Part shown: piece after piece, positions 35,003-43,269 of the stretch
Numbering within the stretch: the first letter of the stretch is position 1
Layout of the letters: every line of letters begins with the position of its first letter
Source of the DNA: Flavobacterium lacus
GTDB taxonomy: Bacteria; Bacteroidota; Bacteroidia; Flavobacteriales; Flavobacteriaceae
Length of the DNA: 64,000 nucleotides
NCBI RefSeq assembly: GCF_003268815.1
Contig: NZ_QLSV01000003.1
Span: 1-64,000 of the forward strand
Direction: 5' to 3'
Made by a program: the position numbers and the translations under genes
The notes under the pieces: generated by a model
What the model saw: only the letters and a program-made list of their open reading frames with translations
The model's database searches: none
Told to the model about the DNA's origin: nothing

Positions 35003-36658
35003 ATGAAAAACATTTTAGTTGCCCTTCTTGTATTATTGTCAATAGATTTTTATGCACAAGAATTATTATATTCTCAAAGCAGAATTATTTTAGGTTTAAA
35101 AAAAGACATTCAGAAAACCGTGATTAATTTAAATGAACTAGAAGAATTGAACTTCTTATTTGATGAAAATACAGTTTTAGAAGTTAAAAAATTAAATATT
35201 TCTAGTTCCAAAACTTTAAATGGAAATCCGTTAGTAGTTGTTTTTGAAACAGATGTTAACATCGAATCATTAATAAAAACCCTTAAAGAAACTTCTCTAT
35301 TTGATTATGTTGAGCCTGATTATATTTCACATGGATCTGGCATAAAACAAAGTGAAAATGTAGATTTAACCGAAAGTTTTGTTCCATTATCCACAACACC
35401 AAATGATCAATTCTTTTTTAGGCAATGGGGGTTGAATAACAACGGTACATTTTCTTTGAGCCCTTCTGTTTTGGATGCCGATGTGGATATGATTGAAGCT
35501 TGGGACATCACAACGGGAAGTCCAACTATTGTGATGGCTGTACTTGACTCCGGAATTAAAATGGACCATCCTGAATTTAATGGTAGATTTTGGTTCAACA
35601 CACTAGAACAATCAAATGGATTTGATGATGACGAGAACGGATATATTGATGATTTTTCCGGGTGGGACTTTGTAAACAACGACAACGACCCCACAGATGA
35701 TCACGGTCACGGAACCAATGTAACCGGAATTGCAGTTGCAAATGCCAATAATAACATTGGATATGCTGGAGTAGATTGGAATTGCAAGCTTTTACCTTTG
35801 AAAGTGCTTAATGAAAATAATTCTGGTTTCACTTCAAACATCATTTCATCAATTTACTATGCAGTAAATCGAGGGGTAGATGTAATTAGTATATCGATAG
35901 GAGGCAGTGGCTATTCTTTGGCTTATGAAAATGCTGTAAACTTTGCTTATGACCAAAATATACCTGTGATAGCTTGTATGATGAATTTTAACAACAATGT
36001 TAGTTATTATCCGGCTGCCTTTCCAAATGCAATCGCAGTAGGTTCTACAAATCCAAATGATTACAGAAGTGCACCTTTCTTTTGGAGTGCCACTAGCGGC
36101 AGTAATTATGGCAATCATATTGATGTTGTTGCTCCGGGAAATTACATTTATGGATTGTCTCATACATCAAATACTAGTTATGGATCATATTGGGGTGGTA
36201 CATCTCAAGCAACTCCTTTAGTTTCAGGAGTTGTTAGTTTGATGCTGTCAATTAATCCCAACTTAACTGTTACAGAAATTAGAACAATCCTGAGAAATAC
36301 TGCTCAGGACCAAGTTGGTAATCCTAGTGAAGACACTCTGGGGTGGGATCAATATTACGGAGCAGGTAGAGTAAATGCTTTCAATGTATTATCTTATTTA
36401 CAGAACTTATCTACAACCAGTTTTAATTCAAATAGTGAGATTAACCTTTACCCCAACCCAACAAATGACTTTCTTTATCTGCATTCAAATGTTGATGAGC
36501 TATACTCTATTTTAATTTATGATATTTCGGGCAGGTTTATTAAGTCTTTAGAAAATATAAAAACAATGATTGATGTAACTGAATTAGAGAGTGGAGTATA
36601 TTTTTTAGAATTAGGTTTCAATGATAAAAAAATTGTTAAAAAAATTGTCAAAAAATAA
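35003..36658 (+). CDS. Secreted subtilisin-like serine protease (S8) with T9SS sorting domain
   Basis: The 551-residue protein has a signal peptide (to about 18), a propeptide (about 20-130) with an inhibitor-like segment (VFETDVNIESLIKTL), and an S8 catalytic domain with D182 (AVLDSGIKMDHPEF), H236 (HGHGTNVTG) and S401 (GGTSQATPLVSG). The C-terminal about 75 residues (INLYPNPTNDFLYL ... LESGVYFLEL ... KIVKK) form a T9SS type A sorting domain. It is probably exported across the outer membrane and matured by removal of both ends. Active protease on the surface or in the medium is expected. Confidence 0.93.
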   Translation: MKNILVALLVLLSIDFYAQELLYSQSRIILGLKKDIQKTVINLNELEELNFLFDENTVLEVKKLNISSSKTLNGNPLVVVFETDVNIESLIKTLKETSLFDYVEPDYISHGSGIKQSENVDLTESFVPLSTTPNDQFFFRQWGLNNNGTFSLSPSVLDADVDMIEAWDITTGSPTIVMAVLDSGIKMDHPEFNGRFWFNTLEQSNGFDDDENGYIDDFSGWDFVNNDNDPTDDHGHGTNVTGIAVANANNNIGYAGVDWNCKLLPLKVLNENNSGFTSNIISSIYYAVNRGVDVISISIGGSGYSLAYENAVNFAYDQNIPVIACMMNFNNNVSYYPAAFPNAIAVGSTNPNDYRSAPFFWSATSGSNYGNHIDVVAPGNYIYGLSHTSNTSYGSYWGGTSQATPLVSGVVSLMLSINPNLTVTEIRTILRNTAQDQVGNPSEDTLGWDQYYGAGRVNAFNVLSYLQNLSTTSFNSNSEINLYPNPTNDFLYLHSNVDELYSILIYDISGRFIKSLENIKTMIDVTELESGVYFLELGFNDKKIVKKIVKK

Positions 36659-36672
36659 ATTACAAAATTACA

Positions 36673-37362
36673 ATGACTAAAAAAGTAATCGCATTCGATG
36701 CAGACGATACCTTGTGGCACAATGAACCTTATTTTGAAGAGGCTCAAGAACGTTTTTGTCGTTTATTCCAAGATTATGCATCAAGTCAAGAAATTTTGGG
36801 TCTAATTTTAAATTACCAAGTTAAAAACTTGCCTTTGTATGGTTTTGGAATAAAAGCCTTTACCTTATCTATGATTGAGGCGGCTTTACAACTCACCAAT
36901 CATCAAATTACAGGAAAAGGAATTGAACAAATTATGGCTATTGGCAAGGATTTATTGGAAAAGCCCGTAGAGTTACTGCCAGAGGTGGAGGATGTTTTGA
37001 AACAATTAAACGGAATTCACAAACTAATTGTGGCCACAAAAGGAGATTTAAAAGACCAACACCGCAAATTGCATGATTCGGGAATTGGACATTTTTTTCA
37101 TCATATTGAAGTGTTAAGTGATAAAACAGAAGTAGATTATCAAAAAATGTTGGGACGTTTAGATATTCAACCTGCAAATTTTGTGATGATTGGCAACTCA
37201 TTAAAGTCAGATGTTTTGCCGGTTTTAAATATTGGCGGTCATGCGATTCACATACCGTATCACACGACTTGGGCTTATGAACGAATTGACTATAGTATTG
37301 AACATCATAATTTCAAAACATTGAATAACATTAGTGAAGTTGTGCCAATTATCATGGAATAA
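36673..37362 (+). CDS. HAD-superfamily hydrolase
   Basis: A 229-residue cytoplasmic phosphatase-like protein. Motif I is FDADDTLWHNE (nucleophile D9, acid D11), motif II lies in VATKGDLKDQ with the Lys nearby, and motif IV is MIGNSLKSDVLPVLN. The cap is alpha-helical (subfamily I). The substrate is unknown; small phosphorylated metabolites are typical. It begins 14 nt after the protease gene, although a functional link is unlikely. Confidence 0.88.
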   Translation: MTKKVIAFDADDTLWHNEPYFEEAQERFCRLFQDYASSQEILGLILNYQVKNLPLYGFGIKAFTLSMIEAALQLTNHQITGKGIEQIMAIGKDLLEKPVELLPEVEDVLKQLNGIHKLIVATKGDLKDQHRKLHDSGIGHFFHHIEVLSDKTEVDYQKMLGRLDIQPANFVMIGNSLKSDVLPVLNIGGHAIHIPYHTTWAYERIDYSIEHHNFKTLNNISEVVPIIME

Positions 37363-37403
37363 TCCATTAATTTTCTTTTTGTAACGCTATCTTAAAAAAA
37401 ACT

Positions 37404-38825
37404 ATGAAAATTAAACTATCTATCTTGTTGTTTTTATGTGCTTTACCCTTTTTTAGTCAAACAAAAATTGGTTCAGTCGATTTAGAGTTAAAAAAATCAT
37501 CTGATTTTCATCAACTTTACTCGACCATTGATAATTTTAACGATAAGTTTTATGTTTTGGCGGCAGATAAAGAAATTACAACTTTAATTAAATACAACAA
37601 AGCCTTGTTTTTTTCTGATAGTTTAAAAACAAAAACTGACAAAAATTACCCTTTGATTATTGGAAATAGTTTCAATCACAAAAATGATTTTGTGGCATAT
37701 TGGGCTTCAAAAGATTATAAAAAATTCATGTCTCAAACGTATGATTTTAATAACCATAAAACGGATACCATTCTTTTTGAAATTCCTTTTAAAGACGAAT
37801 TATTACTTTCTTCATTCAAGCATAAAAATCTGTTCTACTTTTTAAGCTATGTAAAAAAAGAAGAACAGTTAAGACTATATGCGCTTCAAGGGAATAAATA
37901 CGATGAAAAAACACTTGATTTTAAGTCATTTAAGTTGGGACTCAATCAATCAAGACCAATATCTATTGCAAAATATATCGCAACTAATCCAATAGAAGTT
38001 ATTGACAATGAAAGTTTTAATCCATTATATGCCGCTACAAACAAAGTCAAGTTATATGCGATAAAAAATAAGTTATTGATTACTTTAGATTATAGCTCCG
38101 CTCAAACACATGTTTTTGAAATAGATTTGAGCAGTTATGAAGTTAAAGAAAAGGTTTTCCCTAAAACCGCTATAAACTCAGAAGAATATGATTCGAATTC
38201 CTTTTACCATCAGGAAAATTTATACCAATTAAAAGCCAACAAAAATCAATTAATGATATCTAGACATGACTATAATGAGATAGAAAGTGTTCAAGAATAT
38301 AGCGTATTGGCAGAAGAAAAAATACAGTTTAAGAATTCTCCTCTTTACATCCAAAATGGAAATTCTCAACCACGAGAAATTAAAAATACTGAAAAATTCC
38401 TAAAACGATTAAAAAATAAATCCTTAGGAATTTCGGTTTATCAAACAGAAGGCGATTTATTAATCACGGTGGGAGGAACCAATACTACCATTACTTCTGA
38501 TGGAATTGTTTTAGGGACTCTATTAACCATTGGCGGAATAATGATTGGTGACTATGGGACCTTCCCGGATATGACCTCTAGCGAAATAATGCAAAATGTG
38601 TATTTTGAATGTAGGTTTGATCGTAAATTTAAACCTAAATCAACTCCTTTTGGTCCGCTAGCGATTGATTACATATCGGGTTTTTTGCAAGATAATACTA
38701 CCCTTAAACTACAAAACACGACTAAACACAAAAGCTATTTCATACTAAGTTATTACGATGCAAGTGCAAAACAAATTATTTTAAGAAAATTTGAAGATGG
38801 TTATCCATTAATTTCTGATTTCTAA
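37404..38825 (+). CDS. Hypothetical secreted protein
   Basis: A 473-residue protein with a signal peptide (MKIKLSILLFLCALPFFSQ). The body shows repeated short beta motifs with Lys/Asp/Tyr-rich turns, such as FYVLAADKEITTLIKYNK and FYFLSYVKKEEQLRLYALQGN, reminiscent of a propeller, but no family is clear to me. A Gly-rich hydrophobic stretch (VLGTLLTIGGIMIGDYG) lies near 365-382. It is 3 nt upstream of the deacetylase-like gene, so they are probably co-transcribed. Confidence 0.68.
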   Translation: MKIKLSILLFLCALPFFSQTKIGSVDLELKKSSDFHQLYSTIDNFNDKFYVLAADKEITTLIKYNKALFFSDSLKTKTDKNYPLIIGNSFNHKNDFVAYWASKDYKKFMSQTYDFNNHKTDTILFEIPFKDELLLSSFKHKNLFYFLSYVKKEEQLRLYALQGNKYDEKTLDFKSFKLGLNQSRPISIAKYIATNPIEVIDNESFNPLYAATNKVKLYAIKNKLLITLDYSSAQTHVFEIDLSSYEVKEKVFPKTAINSEEYDSNSFYHQENLYQLKANKNQLMISRHDYNEIESVQEYSVLAEEKIQFKNSPLYIQNGNSQPREIKNTEKFLKRLKNKSLGISVYQTEGDLLITVGGTNTTITSDGIVLGTLLTIGGIMIGDYGTFPDMTSSEIMQNVYFECRFDRKFKPKSTPFGPLAIDYISGFLQDNTTLKLQNTTKHKSYFILSYYDASAKQIILRKFEDGYPLISDF

Positions 38826-38828
38826 TCA

Positions 38829-39728
38829 ATGATTTCGATTGCTTATCATCCAATTTACAAACATTCCTTACCGGAAGGACATCGTTTTCCGATGTTGAAG
38901 TACGAATTGCTTCCACAACAATTACTGTATGAAGGCACGGTTACTGTTCAAGATTTTTTTGAACCTGAAAAGGCAAATATAGAAGACGTATTGGCCGTTC
39001 ACTCTTCTAACTATTTAAATGATTTACTGCTATTAACTTTAGACCCCAGAGCAGCAAGAAAAATTGGCTTTCCCTTATCTGTTGAATTGGTGGAACGCGA
39101 ACTTAGAATTGCCAACGGGACAATTATAGGGGCACAAAAAGCTATTGAAACCGGAGTAGCATTCAACATAGCAGGAGGAACACATCATGCCTATTCCGAT
39201 AGAGGTGAAGCCTTTTGTTTATTAAACGATCAAGCCATTGCTGCTCAATACCTTCTCAACCATAAATTATCAAAAAAGATATTGATTGCAGACTTAGATG
39301 TGCATCAAGGAAATGGGACAGCAGAAATATTCAGTAAAAATTCTTCTGTTTTCACATTTTCCATGCATGGAAAATCTAATTATCCGTTTAAAAAAGAAGT
39401 TTCTGATTTAGATATTGCTTTACCGGATGAAACCAATGATGCGTCTTATCTAAAAATTTTAAAAGAGACATTACCCAAAATAATTGAACAACAAAAACCT
39501 GATTTTATTTTTTACTTGGCGGGTGTAGATATTTTGGCTACCGATAAATTAGGTAAATTATCGTGCACGATAGAAGGTTGTAAAAAAAGAGATGAAATGG
39601 TTTTTGAACAATGTTTGAAACATCAAATTCCGGTTCAAGTGAGCATGGGAGGCGGTTATTCACCGGAAATCAAAACAATTGTAGAAGCTCATGCCAATAC
39701 GTTTCGAATAGCTAAGGATGTTTTTTAA
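38829..39728 (+). CDS. Histone-deacetylase-like amidohydrolase
   Basis: A 299-residue zinc-dependent enzyme of the arginase/deacetylase fold. GGTHHAYSDRGEAFCLLND carries the tandem catalytic His pair (H119, H120), and ADLDVHQGNGT supplies Zn ligands D157 and H159, with the third Asp in the LAGVDIL region. Bacterial relatives deacetylate polyamines, acetoin-pathway products or acetylated lysines. The genomic neighbours do not reveal the substrate. Its end overlaps the convergent gene by 4 nt. Confidence 0.9.
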   Translation: MISIAYHPIYKHSLPEGHRFPMLKYELLPQQLLYEGTVTVQDFFEPEKANIEDVLAVHSSNYLNDLLLLTLDPRAARKIGFPLSVELVERELRIANGTIIGAQKAIETGVAFNIAGGTHHAYSDRGEAFCLLNDQAIAAQYLLNHKLSKKILIADLDVHQGNGTAEIFSKNSSVFTFSMHGKSNYPFKKEVSDLDIALPDETNDASYLKILKETLPKIIEQQKPDFIFYLAGVDILATDKLGKLSCTIEGCKKRDEMVFEQCLKHQIPVQVSMGGGYSPEIKTIVEAHANTFRIAKDVF

Positions 39729-40171
39729 TTATAATAAGTCCAATTAAAACCATCGCTTACCAAAATGATAGTTTTGTTTATAGCATTTGGGGGTAAATCT
39801 AATGTAAAACTACCTGACGAAGAGTTTTTTGGGAAAAATCGAGAACTACCTTGAATACTCAATTTTGCGGTATCAAAATCTGTAATGTTTCTAATAAAAT
39901 AAACCCTACCGGGTACATTTACAGGGTTTGGAAGTGAATAAAAATCACTCGTGTTGTTCCTTGGATCTAAAGAGATGTAAACACCATCATTTATTATTGT
40001 AGCTGCAGCAACGCTATTTCCTCCGTTTAAAGTTAATACTTTTATGGATAAATTACCATTCAAATCCAATGTACTCAATGGATTAGTTGTATTAATTCCA
40101 ACTTGTCCAAAAGAACAAAATGAAAACAAAAACAACATACTTAAAACGGATGTAAACTTGAAAAAATTCAC
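39725..40171 (-). CDS. Small secreted surface protein with GINTTNPLSTLDLNG motif
   Basis: The 148-residue product has a signal peptide (MNFFKFTSVLSMLFLFSFCSFGQ) and then VGINTTNPLSTLDLNGNLSIK, a repeat that is frequent at the start of long Bacteroidota tail-fibre-like and surface proteins. Here only one copy and a short beta-rich region follow, so it looks like a minimal or truncated member. The start is GTG at 40171. A perfect palindrome (40244-40259) lies 73 bp upstream. Confidence 0.7.
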   Translation of the reverse strand: MNFFKFTSVLSMLFLFSFCSFGQVGINTTNPLSTLDLNGNLSIKVLTLNGGNSVAAATIINDGVYISLDPRNNTSDFYSLPNPVNVPGRVYFIRNITDFDTAKLSIQGSSRFFPKNSSSGSFTLDLPPNAINKTIILVSDGFNWTYYN

Positions 40172-40243
40172 TTTTTTTAGTTTTGAATAATAAAATTAAT
40201 TAATAATTTGATTATTTTAACATTACACCCATACACCACCACA

Positions 40244-40259
40244 ACGAAAACGTTTTCGT
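40244..40259. promoter_or_regulatory. Perfect 16-bp palindrome with central CG (possible operator)
   Basis: ACGAAAACGTTTTCGT is an exact inverted repeat with a central CpG, the form of operators bound by LacI/PurR/CcpA-type regulators. It lies upstream of the small surface-protein gene (40171). Confidence 0.45.
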
Positions 40260-40305
40260 GTTGAAAAGTTTTTAATTTCTACGTTTTCAAATTCTTATTT
40301 TCACA

Positions 40306-40340
40306 AAAAAAGCGACAATTTTTAAGGTTGTCGCTTTTTT
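40306..40340. terminator. Bidirectional intrinsic terminator
   Basis: AAAAAAGCGACAA (40306-40318) pairs with TTGTCGCTTTTTT (40328-40340), giving a stem with A and T flanks. It follows the HRDC gene on the minus strand and insulates it from the surface-protein gene. Confidence 0.85.
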
Positions 40341-40356
40341 GCAATTTAATTCAATT

Positions 40357-40809
40357 TTAGCTGGCGTGTAATAATGAAATAATATCATTGCCATATCTTG
40401 AGATTTTATTCTCCCCAAATCCTTTTATTTTTTTTAATTCGTCAACCGAATCAGGTCGCATTTTTGCAATTGTCATCAATTCAGAATTATGACAAATCAT
40501 ATACTGCGGCAAACCTAATTTAGATGATTTTTCACTTCGCCAATGCTTCAATGAATTAAGCGTGATTTTTTCTTCTTGCGTTAACTCATCATAATTTAAA
40601 ACGGCAACTTTCTCATTTTCTGACGTTTCTCTGGTTTTTTCGGTTTTTGGCGAATAGAAAACTAATACTGACCAGTAATCAATCATTCCGGTTATAAAAT
40701 TAGTTGCCGTTTTTTCAACGTTTACGCCTGTTAAAAACTGATTGATAGCGTCTTGATCGTTCTGCAAATGCTCCCCACTTACACGAACTCTGAAATGTTT
40801 TACTTTCAT
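40357..40809 (-). CDS. HRDC-domain protein
   Basis: A 150-residue protein whose C-terminal about 70 residues form an HRDC domain (NSLKHWRSEKSSKLGLP, MICHNSELMTIAKMRP, IKGFGENKISRYGNDII), a helical module that binds DNA in RecQ helicases and RNase D. The N-terminal half (MKVKHFRVRVSGEHL) is a small conserved region with unknown role. No helicase is fused. Two SSB genes precede it in the same orientation, 22 nt away, so it may act on single-stranded DNA together with them. I start at ATG 40809 because upstream residues overlap the ssb gene. Confidence 0.85.
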   Translation of the reverse strand: MKVKHFRVRVSGEHLQNDQDAINQFLTGVNVEKTATNFITGMIDYWSVLVFYSPKTEKTRETSENEKVAVLNYDELTQEEKITLNSLKHWRSEKSSKLGLPQYMICHNSELMTIAKMRPDSVDELKKIKGFGENKISRYGNDIISLLHAS

Positions 40810-40831
40810 AATTTCTAGTTGTAAGGTTGAG

Positions 40832-41161
40832 TTACTTTCCAATTACCATAATATCGCTTACAACTACTTCGGTAATGTAACGTTTGTTTCCTTCTTTATC
40901 ATCGTAACTTCTGGTAGCGAGTTTACCTTCAATGGCTATTTCTTTTCCTTTGGTTACGAGTTTTTCGATGATTTCAGCGTTTTTATCCCAAGCAACTACA
41001 CGATGCCACTCGGTTTGTTCCACTTTTTCTCCTTTTTTATTGGTGTACGAATCATTGGTCGCGATATTCAAATTGGCTACTTTTCCACCTTCAAAGGTTT
41101 TTACTTCTGGGTCATTTCCTACATGACCGATTAACTGTACTCTGTTTTTCATTGTATTCAT
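40832..41161 (-). CDS. ssb: Single-stranded DNA-binding protein, short form, copy 1
   Basis: A 109-residue OB-fold SSB: NRVQLIGHVGNDPEV, TNKKGEKVEQTEWHRVVAWDKNAE, YLSKGSEIAIEG-type loop as TKGKEIAIEGKL, and ATRSYDDKEGNKRYITEVV. It ends at MVIGK and lacks the acidic C-terminal tip (DDDIPF type) that recruits partner proteins in housekeeping SSBs. A paralogue lies immediately upstream, and even the leader DNA is shared, so this is a tandem duplication. Confidence 0.92.
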   Translation of the reverse strand: MNTMKNRVQLIGHVGNDPEVKTFEGGKVANLNIATNDSYTNKKGEKVEQTEWHRVVAWDKNAEIIEKLVTKGKEIAIEGKLATRSYDDKEGNKRYITEVVVSDIMVIGK

Positions 41162-41178
41162 GGCGTATAAAATTTAAA

Positions 41179-41208
41179 ATTGATTTTTGAAATTGATTTT
41201 TGAAATTG
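41179..41208. repeat. 13-bp tandem repeat between the two ssb genes
   Basis: ATTGATTTTTGAA occurs twice (41179-41191 and 41192-41204) and a partial third copy (ATTG) follows. Likely slippage in AT-rich spacer DNA. Confidence 0.6.
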
Positions 41209-41232
41209 TTATTAACTTTTAAAATTGACCTC

Positions 41233-41562
41233 TTATTTCATCAACAACAATTCACTCACAACTACTTCAGTGACGTAACGTTTGTTTCCTTCTTTATCGT
41301 CGTAACTTCTGGAAGTAAGTTTCCCGGTAATTCCAATTTGTTTTCCTTTTTCAACAAATCGTTCGATGATTTCAGCTGTTTTTCCCCAGGCAACTACACT
41401 GTGCCATTGCGTTTGTTCTTTTTGATCTCCACTTTTGTTTACGAAAACGTCTTTTGTGGCTAGCGATAAGTTGGCTACTTTTTTTCCTCCGTCTAAATCT
41501 CTAATAATTGGTTCGTTTCCAACATGTCCGATTAATTGTACTTTGTTTTTCATTGCATTCAT
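41233..41562 (-). CDS. ssb: Single-stranded DNA-binding protein, short form, copy 2
   Basis: A 110-residue SSB paralogous to the next gene: KNKVQLIGHVGNEPII, QTQWHSVVAWGKTAEIIE, GKQIGITGKLTSRSYDDKEG. It too has no acidic tail (ends SELLLMK). I start at ATG 41562 (MNAMKNKVQ), which aligns with the other copy's MNTMKNRVQ; the frame continues 34 residues upstream but this extension is not in the family. The gene is divergent from the GNAT-nitrilase gene. Confidence 0.9.
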   Translation of the reverse strand: MNAMKNKVQLIGHVGNEPIIRDLDGGKKVANLSLATKDVFVNKSGDQKEQTQWHSVVAWGKTAEIIERFVEKGKQIGITGKLTSRSYDDKEGNKRYVTEVVVSELLLMK

Positions 41563-41670
41563 GGCTTTTAAAATTTTAAATGGTTTATAAAAATTGTTGT
41601 CGTTCTTTCGTTTCGACATTGCAAAGTTGTGACAACCCGCAAATTTTATTCGGTAGAAAAACAATTACTT

Positions 41671-41700
41671 TCGGTTGTAAATATTTGTAAGCGTTTGTAA
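41671..41700. promoter_or_regulatory. Three phased 10-bp repeats, each ending TTGTAA
   Basis: TTGTAA occurs at 41675-41680, 41685-41690 and 41695-41700, exactly 10 bp apart, so the copies face the same side of the helix. The third copy lines up as TTTG with a TATCTTG box at 41719-41725, a possible -33/-7 pair for the GNAT-nitrilase gene. The region lies between two divergent genes and could be an operator for cooperative binding. Confidence 0.45.
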
Positions 41701-41741
41701 ACGGAAAATATTTTTTGTATCTTGCAGAAAAACAAAACTAT

Positions 41742-43268
41742 ATGCACGAAACGATTAAGAAAATTGAATTACGAAATTTACAAATTGAAGATTACAAAGA
41801 ATTGAAAAATTCGATGATGGAAGCCTACAGCGAGCTTGAAAACTCGTATTGGAAAGAACATCACATCGAAAAATTACTCTCCATTTTTCCTGAAGGACAA
41901 TTGGTTGTTTTGGTAGATGGAAAGGTGGTTGGCTCCGCACTTTCATTGATTATCGATTATAGAAAAGTTATTGCGAACCATACTTACGCTCAAATCACCG
42001 GAAATTATAGCTTTGACACGCACAATCCATTGGGTGAAGTTTTATATGGCATTGATGTTTTTATCCACCCAAAATACAGAGGTCTGCGTTTAGGTCGTCG
42101 TTTGTATGATGCCAGAAAAGAATTGTGCGAACAATTGAATTTAAAATCCATTATTTTCGCCGGAAGAATCCCGAATTATATTGATTACAAAGAAGAACTT
42201 TCGCCTAAACAATACATTGAAAAAGTAAAACTAAAAGAATTGTATGATCCTGTTTTGTCTTTTCAAATCAGCAACGATTTTCACGTAAAAAAAATCATGA
42301 AAAACTATTTGGTTGGCGACACCAGCTCCAACGAATATGCTGTTTTGATGGAATGGAACAATATTTATTATGATGAAAACCCGAATTTAATCAACTTAAA
42401 AAAAAGCGTGATTCGTTTAGGATTGATTCAATGGCAAATGCGTCCGTTGAACAATTTGGAACAACTTTTTGAACAAGCCGAATTTTTTATCGATGTTGTT
42501 TCCGGTTACGGAAGCGATTTTGCGTTATTTCCCGAACTTTTTACCGCTCCGTTGATGGCTGATTACAATCATCTTTCGGAAGCCGATGCCATTCGCGAAT
42601 TGGCAAAACATTCCGAACCCATTCGAAAAAGATTTCAAGAATATGCCATTTCCTATAACATCAACATCATTACCGGAAGCATGCCGTATATGGAAAACGG
42701 TGTTCTATACAATGTAGGTTTTTTGTGTAAACGAGATGGAACGAGTGAAATGTATACCAAAATCCATATCACGCCCAACGAGTCCTTGCATTGGGGAATG
42801 AAAGGCGGATCACAAATTAAAACTTTTGACACCGATTGTGGAAAAATTGGCATCATGATTTGTTATGATGTTGAATTTCCGGAATTATCCCGTTTAATGG
42901 CCGATGAAGGAATGAACATTCTTTTCGTGCCGTTTTTAACCGATACTCAAAATGGTTACACACGCGTGAAACATTGTGCTCAATCGAGAGCCATTGAAAA
43001 CGAATGTTATGTGGCCATTGCCGGTTGTGTTGGAAACTTACCAAAAGTGAATAACATGGACATTCAGTATGCTCAATCGGCGGTTTTTACTCCTTCTGAT
43101 TTTGCATTTCCAAGCAATGGAATCAAAGCCGAAGCAACTCCAAACACCGAAATGACATTAATTGTTGATGTTGATTTGGATTTACTAAAACAGTTGCATG
43201 AATTTGGAACGGTTCGGATTCTGAAGGATAGAAGACATGATTTATACAATATTAAGAAATTGAAGTAG
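41742..43268 (+). CDS. GNAT acetyltransferase fused to carbon-nitrogen hydrolase (nitrilase family)
   Basis: A 508-residue two-domain protein. The N-terminal about 200 residues are a GNAT domain with the acetyl-CoA loop in HPKYRGLRLGRRLYDAR (about 109-125). The C-terminal about 290 residues are a nitrilase-fold amidohydrolase with the triad Glu (FPELF, E265), Lys (YTKIHITPNE, K340) and Cys (ICYDVEFPE, C374). The pair would acetylate and hydrolyse related amino- or amide-containing substrates, but I cannot name them. I chose ATG 41742 over TTG 41715, which is inside the promoter-like sequence. Confidence 0.93.
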   Translation: MHETIKKIELRNLQIEDYKELKNSMMEAYSELENSYWKEHHIEKLLSIFPEGQLVVLVDGKVVGSALSLIIDYRKVIANHTYAQITGNYSFDTHNPLGEVLYGIDVFIHPKYRGLRLGRRLYDARKELCEQLNLKSIIFAGRIPNYIDYKEELSPKQYIEKVKLKELYDPVLSFQISNDFHVKKIMKNYLVGDTSSNEYAVLMEWNNIYYDENPNLINLKKSVIRLGLIQWQMRPLNNLEQLFEQAEFFIDVVSGYGSDFALFPELFTAPLMADYNHLSEADAIRELAKHSEPIRKRFQEYAISYNINIITGSMPYMENGVLYNVGFLCKRDGTSEMYTKIHITPNESLHWGMKGGSQIKTFDTDCGKIGIMICYDVEFPELSRLMADEGMNILFVPFLTDTQNGYTRVKHCAQSRAIENECYVAIAGCVGNLPKVNNMDIQYAQSAVFTPSDFAFPSNGIKAEATPNTEMTLIVDVDLDLLKQLHEFGTVRILKDRRHDLYNIKKLK

Positions 43269-43269
43269 T

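Noticed and set aside
35849..36163. 104-residue minus-strand frame within the T9SS subtilase
   Set aside because: It is a shadow of the protease gene, with no domain or ribosome-entry support.
41179..41208. 13-bp tandem repeat as a regulatory site
   Set aside because: It is simple, AT-rich duplication in a spacer that probably arose by slippage; no regulatory signature.
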